From a virus, in IMG/VR virus record IMGVR_UViG_3300030419_006954, positions 31,566 through 95,565 of that record: 64,000 bases of DNA, one strand, 5' to 3'. The notes beneath the pieces were generated by a model. That model was not told the DNA's origin. It worked only from the letters and a program-made list of their open reading frames with translations, and made no database searches. Made by a program: the position numbers and the translations under genes. Positions 42,236 through 51,000 of this stretch are shown in pieces (positions within the stretch are counted from its first letter, which is position 1; every line of letters begins with the position of its first letter).

Positions 42236-44124
42236 AAAAGAAAACCGTTCTAATCCACTCTAATTTTTGTAGAGCTTTTACTGGGTTCGGCAAAAACAAA
42301 AAAAATATTATGCGGTATCTTTTTGATACTGGAAAATATAATTTAGTAGAGCTAGCTAATGGAATCGAATGGGAAAACCCCGTTACGAAAGGTGTTCCGT
42401 GGACATGTCGAGGCTCTCTTCCTCCTGCCGCCGAGTTAAATAACTTAAATGACGAAGAGAAAAGAGGGGCTGGATATGGGAACAAACTTGTAGATCAAGC
42501 TATAAAGGAATTTAAGCCTGACGTTTATATCGGAATAGAAGATATTTGGGCCTTTAATAATTTTCACACAAAATCATGGTGGAATAAGATCAATACTATG
42601 ATTTGGACTACACTTGATAGTCTTCCTCTTTTACCTCAAGCAGTGGAGTATGCACCGAAGATAAAAAACTATTATGTTTGGTCTTCTTTCGCTGAAGAAG
42701 CATTTAAGAAAATGGGATACGACCATGTAAAGACTCTCCGAGGCTCGTTGGACACCTCTAATTTTTTTAGTTTTTCTGACGAAAAAAAAGCGCAGCTTAG
42801 AGAGGCCCATGGACTAAGCAATGAATATATAATAGGTTTTGTTTTTCGTAATCAGTTAAGAAAAAGCGTCCCTAATCTTTTAGATGGTTTCAAGATCTTT
42901 AAAGAAAAAGAGCCAAAGGCGAAGCTTCTTCTGCACACTCATTGGGCAGAAGGCTGGGATATACCACGGTTACTTCAAGAAAAAAATATAGATCAGCAGG
43001 ATGTTTTGACCACTTATGTTTGTTCTAAGTGCAGCACTTATGAAGTTCACTCCTTTTCAGGTCAAGGACAAGACTGTAAAAAATGTGGTTCTCAAGGGAC
43101 TGTCAACACGACCCACACAAGCAAAGGTGTTACCGAAGACCAATTAAACGAAGTTTATAATCTTATGGATGTTTATTGCCACCCATTCACCAGTGGTGGA
43201 CAAGAGATTCCCATCCAAGAGGCCAAGCTAACTGAACTTATAACTTTGGTTACTAATTATTCCTGTGGGGAAGATACTTGCACTGACGAGTCAGCAGGAC
43301 TTCCGCTTGAGTGGAGTGAATACAGAGAACCTGGGACGCAATTTATAAAAGCTTCCACCTCGGCCCAAAGCATCGCAGATCAATTAACTAAAGCATGGGA
43401 ATTAGGAGAAGATGACAAAAGAGAGTGGGGGCGCAGGGCTCGCCAATGGACGATTGATAATTTTTCTGTTGAAGTTATCGGAAAACAATTAGAGGAGATA
43501 ATCGACGCGATGCCCCCAGTAGACTATGATTATGATAGCGCCTCCCTTATGAAGTTAGACCCAACTTATGAACCGAAAGCGACCTACCCATCCCACAAAG
43601 ATTTCATTATAGATATCTATAATAACATTCTGAAAGACGAGGTGGATGAAAACTCACAAGGAGTAAAACATTGGGTAGGTCAATTAATGAGGGGAAAAAC
43701 ACCACATGAAATTGTGAATCATTTTAGACAGGTGGCACTAGAGCAGAACCAAAAAACAAATACCCCTGACCTAGCGGATCTTCTGGGTGACGAAGATAAA
43801 GGCAACAGAATAGCTGTCGTAATACCTCAAAGTGAAACAGATGTATTGTTAATAAATTCGCTATTGAAGAATCTCAAAAAACAATATAATAAACACAATA
43901 TTTATATTTTTACGCAGCCGCAATACTTCCCTTACATAGACGATAACCCTCATGTTCACAAAGTGTTGCCCTATTCTCCCTCTTTAGAAAATTCTTTTTT
44001 ATTGGAGGGGGCAGGAGATCATGGAGGTCTTTTTGAAATTGTTTTTTACCCCCATACAACCACCCAGAAAAACATGTCTTTTATACATAACGCTTTAGAT
44101 AAACATCAATTTTCTTTTCGCTAG
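42232..44124 (+). CDS. Multidomain glycosyltransferase with zinc ribbon, DUF4214-like domain and GT9-like half
   Basis: A 630-residue product. Residues 1-260 form a GT-B start with 'IGFVFRNQLRKSVPNLLDGF' (second-domain opening). C264-x2-C267 and C282-x2-C285 make a small zinc ribbon inserted before the donor site 'YCHPFTSGGQEIPIQEAK'. Residues ~456-505 ('DFIIDIYNNILKDEVD...HWVGQLMRGKTPHEIVNHF') fit DUF4214. From ~525 a new fold begins ('RIAVVIPQSETDVLLINSLLKNL') that looks like the first half of a GT9 enzyme. The next gene seems to hold the other half. Confidence 0.65.
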   Translation: MKKKTVLIHSNFCRAFTGFGKNKKNIMRYLFDTGKYNLVELANGIEWENPVTKGVPWTCRGSLPPAAELNNLNDEEKRGAGYGNKLVDQAIKEFKPDVYIGIEDIWAFNNFHTKSWWNKINTMIWTTLDSLPLLPQAVEYAPKIKNYYVWSSFAEEAFKKMGYDHVKTLRGSLDTSNFFSFSDEKKAQLREAHGLSNEYIIGFVFRNQLRKSVPNLLDGFKIFKEKEPKAKLLLHTHWAEGWDIPRLLQEKNIDQQDVLTTYVCSKCSTYEVHSFSGQGQDCKKCGSQGTVNTTHTSKGVTEDQLNEVYNLMDVYCHPFTSGGQEIPIQEAKLTELITLVTNYSCGEDTCTDESAGLPLEWSEYREPGTQFIKASTSAQSIADQLTKAWELGEDDKREWGRRARQWTIDNFSVEVIGKQLEEIIDAMPPVDYDYDSASLMKLDPTYEPKATYPSHKDFIIDIYNNILKDEVDENSQGVKHWVGQLMRGKTPHEIVNHFRQVALEQNQKTNTPDLADLLGDEDKGNRIAVVIPQSETDVLLINSLLKNLKKQYNKHNIYIFTQPQYFPYIDDNPHVHKVLPYSPSLENSFLLEGAGDHGGLFEIVFYPHTTTQKNMSFIHNALDKHQFSFR

Positions 44125-44126
44125 CG

Positions 44127-45278
44127 ATGTCTCACCTTTTAGAAGAATACGCCAAAAATTTAGGAGTAAAAATTTCACTTCCTATTGTTAATGATCATTT
44201 TTTTCCCTTAACGGCAGACAAATACATTACGCTTTCTAATGACGACAATGTAGAATCCAAGCACTACCCGTATTACGATATCGTATTACATTTGCTTCAG
44301 CCCTTTCTGCGGCACAAAAATATAAAAGTTGTCCAGCTTGGCGGCAAATCTAAAATAGAAGGAGTTGACGCTGCTTTAAATCTCTCTTTCAAACAACAAA
44401 GTTTTATCTTATCTGGCTCTTTGCTCCATGTTGGTTCGGACAATGTGCTGAATCATCTTGCTAGCGCCAAGAACATCCCCACCGTTAATATATTTGGGAA
44501 TACGTTTCCTAAAATTAATCGCCCCATTTTTTCTAGGTCTTCTTTTAATATTAACTTAGCTCCTGTGTGGGACAAGAAGCCGTGCTTCAGCCATATAGAC
44601 CCCAAAAAACAAATAACTACGATTAAGCCTGAGAAGATAGCTGGCAGCATATTAGATTTATTAAAAATAAAGAAAGATAGCCTGACTTTTGAAACTCTTC
44701 ACATCGGGGAAAAGTTTAAACAAAAAATTGTTGAGGTAGTTCCAACGGTTTTTAACTCTCTTAATCTTCTACAAAACCAAGTTCCACTCATAAGGGCCGA
44801 TTACGGTTTCGAAGAGGGTGCTTTTTTAAAATTTTGCGAAAGCTATAGAGTCTCTGTTTACTTGGATAAACTTATCCAACCGCAAGCCTTAAGAAACATA
44901 GCTGCCAACATCCAAACCCTTTTTATCTTCGTGGACGCTGGGTGGGACACTATCCCAGATAATTATTTTAAAATCTTAAAAAACCTAAACATTGAGCCTG
45001 TTCTTCTGGTCAAAAATGAAAAAGAGATTTCAGCGATACGCAATAAGTATTTTGATATTTCTGTGAGACCCTACCGCTCTGAAAAAAAACCGTTGTGTCC
45101 CATAAGTGGTAGTTCTCGGTTTCTCTCTGAGAAACGTATAGTCGAGGGCGCTAAAGAGTATTTAAGTTACGCTCATTGGGAAAAAGGTCTTGACAGGGAC
45201 AATAGAGTGTTGGATACTCCTGAATATTGGAAAGAATCAGATCACTTTTATATTTATGAGCCAAACGAAAACAGCTAA
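44127..45278 (+). CDS. GT9-like C-terminal half with extra domain
   Basis: The 383-residue product starts two bases after the previous stop, in another frame. 'GSLLHVGSDNVLNHLASAKNIPTVNIFGNTFP' is the donor-site region of GT9/heptosyltransferase-like proteins (H-x-G-x-D-x-x-x-x-H-x-A-x-A...P-x-x-x-x-F-G). The matching N-terminal half is at the end of the preceding gene, so the pair may be a split enzyme. Residues beyond ~220 form a separate alpha/beta region of unknown role ('IRADYGFEEGAF', 'TLFIFVDAGWD'). Confidence 0.6.
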   Translation: MSHLLEEYAKNLGVKISLPIVNDHFFPLTADKYITLSNDDNVESKHYPYYDIVLHLLQPFLRHKNIKVVQLGGKSKIEGVDAALNLSFKQQSFILSGSLLHVGSDNVLNHLASAKNIPTVNIFGNTFPKINRPIFSRSSFNINLAPVWDKKPCFSHIDPKKQITTIKPEKIAGSILDLLKIKKDSLTFETLHIGEKFKQKIVEVVPTVFNSLNLLQNQVPLIRADYGFEEGAFLKFCESYRVSVYLDKLIQPQALRNIAANIQTLFIFVDAGWDTIPDNYFKILKNLNIEPVLLVKNEKEISAIRNKYFDISVRPYRSEKKPLCPISGSSRFLSEKRIVEGAKEYLSYAHWEKGLDRDNRVLDTPEYWKESDHFYIYEPNENS

Positions 45279-46032
45279 AAAGAAGGCGGCGAAGAAGTTT
45301 TACGGACCCGATGTTTACAAGCGTAACGGCCACGGGTTGTTAGAAAACGTGGAGTATATCTTTAACGAAGATGGTTCCGTAAACTGGAGGGCGATGATCA
45401 AAGAGGAGTTTCTCTATCCTAATAAGGGTTGGTTCGATTCTCGTAATCAACCTGTGCCGACATCTCCAGAGGGTTTAGAAGATAAGCAGCTACTTATTAT
45501 GCTCGGAGGTATCAAGGAGCTAGCTAAAATGCGCGGGTATTCTACGGTTGCTTTTGATGTAGTTCACTCTTCAGATGGTTATGTCACTGCTAAATGCATG
45601 ATAAACTGGAATAAAAACTACGAAACACAAGATGAGGTTGTTTATGAAGACTACGCGAATGCCACTCTTTCTAATACAGACAACTTCTGCGCTAAGTTCT
45701 TAGAAACAATTGCCTGTAATCGCGCTTTTGTTCGTTGCGTTCGCAACTACTTGAATATCCACATTGTAGGCGCAGATGAAATAGATAAATCTCAAGCCAC
45801 TGCTCAATCCTATGAGTCCGATGCTGTCGCTAGTCCTATCACCCCTGTGGACCTGTTGGAAAAGACTCTCAGGGAGAAACACAATGTTGACTCTTTTGAG
45901 GGATGCAAGAATGTTCTCAGAGATTTATGGAAGAGCGAAAGCTACAGGAACGAAAAGGCTAAGGAGTGGTCTTGCTTCAAAGACATCCCCGCTAAAGAAG
46001 CTCGTAAGCTAATTGTTGTATTGAATAAATGA
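45256..46032 (+). CDS. Possible Rad52-like single-strand annealing protein
   Basis: About 258 residues from the ATG at 45256, inside the previous gene's end (23-base overlap). A Lys-rich start (KTAKKKAAKKF) is followed by 'VEYIFNEDGSVNWRAMI' and 'GGIKELAKMRGYSTVAFDVV', then 'FCAKFLETIACNRAFVRCVRNYLNI'. The last phrase is placed like the A-x-K-x-A-x-T-D-A-x-K-R-A segment of Rad52/Sak annealing proteins. A C-terminal small helical domain follows. The assignment is by layout only. Confidence 0.4.
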   Translation: MSQTKTAKKKAAKKFYGPDVYKRNGHGLLENVEYIFNEDGSVNWRAMIKEEFLYPNKGWFDSRNQPVPTSPEGLEDKQLLIMLGGIKELAKMRGYSTVAFDVVHSSDGYVTAKCMINWNKNYETQDEVVYEDYANATLSNTDNFCAKFLETIACNRAFVRCVRNYLNIHIVGADEIDKSQATAQSYESDAVASPITPVDLLEKTLREKHNVDSFEGCKNVLRDLWKSESYRNEKAKEWSCFKDIPAKEARKLIVVLNK

Positions 46033-46487
46033 TTAAGAGATTAACAAATCCTGCTGAATTCAAAATAGCTTTAGATGACATTTTCGATCTTTTCGGATAT
46101 GAAAATGAAAATGAAGGCCATCAGCTTTTAAGGCATAACAAAGAATACATTTCAAACGCATTTGCTGATGAATCTGTATTGGTTTGGGATTTTTTTGTGT
46201 GGGCTAATTTAAACGAACATAATAAATACGACGCTACAATCGCTTTTTCAAACCAAAAAAACGAAAAATTCGGAGAGGAAATTTTCTCAGAATACATTTG
46301 GATGTCAGCAAATCCCAATGTGGGCTACAAACTTCTAACCACAGCGTTAAAATTCGCCAAAGAAAAAGAGTTTAAATATGTCACCATGACTTGCGCGATG
46401 GGGCATCCAAAAGCCCAAAAGATAGGTCGCTTCTATGAAAAGATGGGTTTTGTAAAAGACTCTGAAACTTATATAGCCAAGCTATGA
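46029..46487 (+). CDS. GNAT-like acetyltransferase
   Basis: A 152-residue product. The C-terminal half has 'EYIWMSANPNVGYKLLTTALKFAKEKEFKYVTMTC' and ends 'IGRFYEKMGFVKDSETYI', matching GNAT motif B (F-Y-x-K-x-G-F). The acetyl-CoA loop is poorly kept (NPNVGYKLL). Such small GNATs are common in phages as host-modifying factors. Four-base overlap with the gene before and after. Confidence 0.6.
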   Translation: MIKRLTNPAEFKIALDDIFDLFGYENENEGHQLLRHNKEYISNAFADESVLVWDFFVWANLNEHNKYDATIAFSNQKNEKFGEEIFSEYIWMSANPNVGYKLLTTALKFAKEKEFKYVTMTCAMGHPKAQKIGRFYEKMGFVKDSETYIAKL

Positions 46488-46681
46488 ATAATAAAATAGC
46501 TAGAGAATTAAGAAAGCTTTGCAACCCTGTAGACCAAGTATCTACAAGAGTTTACCGCCGTTTAAAAAAACAATATAAGAAACTACCCCACCATGCCCGA
46601 AGAGACTTTATCGACCTCCTTAGAAAAACAACCTTCAAATTGGACGAAGAACAAGGTTGGAGCCTTTTGGATAAAGACTAA
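46484..46681 (+). CDS. Small basic unknown protein
   Basis: The 65-residue product is basic and helical (15 Lys/Arg in the first 45 residues: 'RRLKKQYKKLPHHARRDFIDLLRK') and could bind nucleic acid. The start overlaps the previous stop by four bases. Its last 89 bases overlap the next gene in another frame. Confidence 0.5.
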   Translation: MNNKIARELRKLCNPVDQVSTRVYRRLKKQYKKLPHHARRDFIDLLRKTTFKLDEEQGWSLLDKD

Positions 46682-46823
46682 AGAAAATGGTCGGAGTTAC
46701 CTTTCAGGTAATATCGAAATCAATGGTAAGTCGGTGCCTTGTTTAATCTTTAAAAATGACTATCAAGAGGGTAACACCCCGCACTTTCATATTTACGCTG
46801 TCGATCAAACAACAGCTAAATAA
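46593..46823 (+). CDS. Small DUF736-like protein
   Basis: The 76-residue product reads 'GAFWIKTKENGRSYLSGNIEINGKSVPCLIFKND' and ends 'TPHFHIYAVD', the layout of small DUF736-type phage proteins (G-A-x-W-x-K...L-x-G...I-x-F-x-N...P-x-x-x-I). ATG 46593 lies inside the preceding gene; no closer start is in frame. Its stop overlaps the convergent gene by eight bases (46816-46823). Confidence 0.55.
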   Translation: MPEETLSTSLEKQPSNWTKNKVGAFWIKTKENGRSYLSGNIEINGKSVPCLIFKNDYQEGNTPHFHIYAVDQTTAK

Positions 46824-47109
46824 TTTCGTTTTCTTCTCTTTCTTCTCGGACTGATTCTGGCTGATATTGTTCACGCCAGTCTTGATAATCTGCTTCTGAT
46901 TCCAGAGCGAGCTTTTCATCATCGCTTAGGGTCATGCCATCGTCCTCTATTAAGAGATACGATCCTCCTTGATCGCTTTCAGAGACTTCCCAACCATACA
47001 TGAATTCTGATTCATCTTCTTCCTTCTTAGGTCGCCCCAATTTTTCCTCCCAAAGCTCTCTGCTTCTTTGTTCGGCACCATCAATATTTTCGAATTTTAA
47101 ATATCTCAT
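46816..47109 (-). CDS. Small acidic unknown protein after the fibre genes
   Basis: The 97-residue very acidic product ('KKEEDESEFMYGWEVSESDQGG', then many Glu) overlaps the fibre gene by four bases. The N-terminus 'MRYLKFENIDGAEQRSRELW' resembles small proteins at the end of phage tail-fibre operons. It may be a fibre chaperone or an added virion part. Convergent with the plus-strand gene ending at 46823. Confidence 0.5.
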   Translation of the reverse strand: MRYLKFENIDGAEQRSRELWEEKLGRPKKEEDESEFMYGWEVSESDQGGSYLLIEDDGMTLSDDEKLALESEADYQDWREQYQPESVREEREENEII

Positions 47110-48086
47110 GCGTAATTAACCTCGTTATATATTGCGGCATTTGTCTCTAATGCAAGTTTAAGGTCATCATCTAATGCCGCTTCCCCCGATCCCGCGCTTG
47201 AATCAAATACATAAACTTCTCTGATTATTCCATTAAAGGGATTGTTGTTTATTCTTCTACAACCAATTCTAAATCTATCCGATCTCCCGATATGTTTATC
47301 TTCGTTTACGTCTCTAGTGGTTTCGGTCCCGCTCACTCTAAGTATCATGGATTTTCCATCTCCTCCTGCGGCGGTTGATCTTTGCCTGTCGTAGTATGAA
47401 CCAACTATTGTGCGTGTATATGTTGGATAACCACTAGCACTATCTTCGTCATAAGAATCTACAGCTAACCTGTAACTTCCACCAGATAAATAAATCATTT
47501 CTGCTCCATCATTAAAATTATCTAAATTAGTAATGAGACCGCCAGCTCCTGTAAAATCAAATACTTCACAAGCCATAACTAAACTAAAATTATCGTCAGT
47601 ATTAGGTAATCTGTATTGGTTTACTTGCAAATAATCTCCAGAAGCGCTATATCCCCCAGAGGTAACACATTTAAGCCCTCTGTTAAACACTCCAGAAGAA
47701 ATTAACTCAGGCTGTCTACTTGTAGTTGTTTGGACTGCATCTGGTGCAGTTGGATATCCGCTCCAAGATCCTCCACCTTGTTGAGTGCTTGTATTGCCAC
47801 TTTGGTTATACCACTTAGTAACGAAAGCTGAGTTGCTTCCTACAAAATCTCTAAGGGTGCTCCCTGCGCTAGTCAAGCTGTTAAGGGTTACTTCTTTTTG
47901 ATTGTAAAAATAAACATCTGCTTCGGTGCTATCAGAATCTCTTCTAACTCTTATAGCAGCTCCAGTGTAAGCAGCACGAAGCAGCCTTAATCCATAGGCT
48001 AGCCTTGCGGTGGGCATACCGCTTATATCTAGAGGAGTTTCTACATGTTTTTCGAATATCCCCGACATTGAGGGTCTTATAATCAT
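47106..48086 (-). CDS. Tail fibre / receptor-binding protein, AbfB-catalytic-like fold
   Basis: The 326-residue product has 'AYGLRLLRAAYTGAAIRVRRDSDSTEADVYF' followed by 'FVTKWYNQSGNTSTQQ', the opening pattern of the alpha-L-arabinofuranosidase B catalytic-like (concanavalin/LamG) domain that phages reuse as a tail receptor-binding domain. The rest is a beta-sandwich-like sequence ending 'GIIREVYVFDSSAGSGE', typical of LamG ends. It overlaps the giant fibre gene by four bases and could be attached to it. Confidence 0.7.
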   Translation of the reverse strand: MIIRPSMSGIFEKHVETPLDISGMPTARLAYGLRLLRAAYTGAAIRVRRDSDSTEADVYFYNQKEVTLNSLTSAGSTLRDFVGSNSAFVTKWYNQSGNTSTQQGGGSWSGYPTAPDAVQTTTSRQPELISSGVFNRGLKCVTSGGYSASGDYLQVNQYRLPNTDDNFSLVMACEVFDFTGAGGLITNLDNFNDGAEMIYLSGGSYRLAVDSYDEDSASGYPTYTRTIVGSYYDRQRSTAAGGDGKSMILRVSGTETTRDVNEDKHIGRSDRFRIGCRRINNNPFNGIIREVYVFDSSAGSGEAALDDDLKLALETNAAIYNEVNYA

Positions 48087-51000
48087 AATAAATTACCGAA
48101 AACTCCATAGGTGTTTGTGGCTAATCTAACTATAGATCCAGGTTGATATCCAGATGCCAAGGTCACAGTTCCATTAGCAGTCCCATTAATAATCATACTG
48201 CTCGATCCAACAATATCTACATCTTGTCCAGTATTCAAGACTGATACATTGAAACCCGCGCCTAGATCACTAGAGATTGTTATTTGATCAAATGAAGCAG
48301 AGGTTCCGTTAATAAAGTTTCCATTATCACTAGCTGCTAAAGTGAAGTCGGCACTTTTTTCCGATAAATTAAAGCCACCCTTTATCGCCCCATCCACTTC
48401 AAGAGCAGTAGAAGGTGAAGCTGTTCCTATACCGACTTGGCTGTCTGAATCTACAGTCAGTGCGGTGGTTCCTGCTGTAGAAAGGCTAATTGTATCAGCG
48501 CCAAAATCAATACGGTTATCCGTATCTCCATCATGAAAAATTGTATCTTGAATATAGAGACTGGCGAAAGTCGGGGAACCGCCAGCAGCAACTCCTCCGA
48601 TGTCAGACAAGACCTCTGAGGTAGAGCGACTTTCAAGGCCGTCAGCTGTAAATCTAGCGTATTCGTCATCAGCTACGCTGGCACTGTCTATCTTTACTGC
48701 GTTAGTATTTGAGATCCCGAAGGTGAGGGAAGCTTGCCCTCCGATGTCAGACAAAACTTCAGAAGCGGACCTTCCCTCCACTTGAGTGCCGTCTATTCTG
48801 AGGAAGTCGTTATCTACCAAGGTGTTATTCGCTTGGATTACATTATTATTACTAATACCGACATCCAAACTAGCTGCTGCCCCAGTTAAACCAGTAGCTA
48901 GCGCTCCAATATCGCTCAGAACTTCTGAAGTTGACCTACTCTCTAAACCCGCAGATGTAAATCTAGCATACTCGTCATCAGCTACGCTCGCGCTGTCGAT
49001 CTTAACGGCATTGGTGTTAGATATACCGAAAGTCAGCGATGCTTGCGCCCCGATGTCACCGAGAACCTCAGATGTTGAACGACTTTCTAGTCCTGCCGAA
49101 GTAAACCGTGCGTATTCATCGTCAGCGACCGAAGCGCTGTCAATTTTAACAGCGTTAGTATTTGAGATCCCGAAAGTAAGAGACGCTTGTGCGCCGATGT
49201 CACTTAAGACTTCGGAGGCGCTTCGCCCTTCTACTTTTGTTCCATCTATACGAAGAAAATCGTCATCTGAAAGCGTATTGTTAGCTTGTATGAGATTGTT
49301 TTCGCTAATTCCGACATTTAAACTGGCGGCTGCTCCAGTCAAACCAGTAGCTAATCCACCGATGTCACTTAAAACTTCAGAAGTAGAACGGCTCTCCAAG
49401 CCGTTAGCGGTAAATCGTGCGTATTCATCATCTGCTACTGAAGCGCTGTCGATCTTTACAGCATTCGTGTTTGAGATTCCGAAGGTCAGCGAGGCTTGCG
49501 CTCCGATGTCACTAAGAACCTCAGATGTTGAACGGCTCTCTAAACCGTCAGCAGTAAACCGCGCATACTCGTCGTCAGCAACGTCTGCGCTGTCAATTTT
49601 AACAGCGTTTGTGTTTGCTATTCCGAAGGTAAGCGAAGCTTGTCCTCCAATGTCTGAAAGAACTTCTGAGGCCGATCTACCTTCTACTTGAGTTCCGTCT
49701 ATTCGGAGAAAATCATTATCAACAAGTGTGTTGTTTGCTTGTATAACGTTGTTATTACTAATCCCTACATCCTTTGTCGCGGCGGTCCCGAGTCCCAATT
49801 CAGAGGTCGTTACGTCTCCCGATAATAAGTAAGGAACATGATTGTTTGTTATTCTATTTCCGACGCCCGTTCCCAAGAAGTCGCCCAAACCAGAAATATT
49901 TCCTCTTACATCAAGCTTAGTAAGAGGGGAGTTAGTTCCGATCCCCATATTACCTTCTACTATTAATCCGTTAGAAGGCGCAGCGGCAGATTGATAAGAA
50001 CTGCCCACACTAGCATTCCCAGCTACTCCCAGATTGTTAGTGGCGGCGTAATAACCAATCGCTAGATTGCCTTCGACGCTTAATCCCTTAGCAGGAGGAG
50101 CCTGTCCTACGAAAGATGGGCCGATTACGCTGCCTGTCGTGAAGGAGGCTCCCTGCACATGAAGGTCGTATGCAGCGTTGGGGGAGCTTCCTATCCCCAC
50201 GCTATCTCCAAACAGCCCTGTGACCCCAGAGATATGAGGTCCAGTAGAGGTTATGGAGGTAGTTGTCGTGCTACCACGATCTGTAACCGCCTGAAGAGTA
50301 TCTGTTTCTGATGTAGAAACAGCGTTCCCGTTTACAAAAAGTCCGCTTGTGGAATCAACATAGACTCCATCTTGGAAGTGGAGTCCCAATGTATTAGCGC
50401 CTGATGAAAGAGCGGGGGTTGTGGAACTATCCGAGAGAACAAATGCACCGTCATGTCCAGCTTGGACGCGAGAGTAATTACCAGCGGCCAGAGCATTGTC
50501 TGCCACTACCTCATTATATGTGCCAGCGAGAATTACTGAAGAGTCACCTGAGAGGGTATTAACTAATCCTCCTGCATTAAAACTGTATTTTCCTGAGAGT
50601 TTATTGACCCTGCCCCCTCCTTGGACGCTATAAGTTGAAGCTGGTTCTACTTGGTTGCCATACCCACCCATGATCACCGCTCCATCTGATCCGTTTAATA
50701 TATGGTTACGAGCACCACCGCCCACAAACCCAAACTGTGAATCAGTAATTATTCCTGAATAACCTCCTGCGATGGCAGAGACTAAAGACCCTGAAGTAAT
50801 GAGGTTATTGAAACCTCCACCAATAAAGGCAGCATCAGTAGAATAAATATCATTATTATATCCCCCCACACTAGTAGAATAATCAGACCCAGTAACACAG
50901 TGTCCTGATCCCCCGCCGACAAGACAAAAATCACCACCACTGATATCGTTAATCGCTCCACCCACTATACTGTCCCAGTTCCCAGAAATAATGTGTCCGC

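Noticed and set aside
43890-43910. Further TATTTATA/TATAAATA octamers inside genes (also near 21812, 56321 and 60625)
   Set aside because: They lie within coding sequence with no gene start following in the right orientation; expected by chance in AT-rich DNA.
48786-49691. A 301-residue plus-strand open frame within the giant fibre gene
   Set aside because: It is the antisense shadow of the fibre repeats; its own apparent repeats mirror the real ones and the minus-strand protein is clearly fibre-like.
48590-49770. CRISPR-like array suspected from regular repeats
   Set aside because: The period is ~144 bases, there are no unique spacers, and the repeats are in frame within a fibre protein with synonymous differences.
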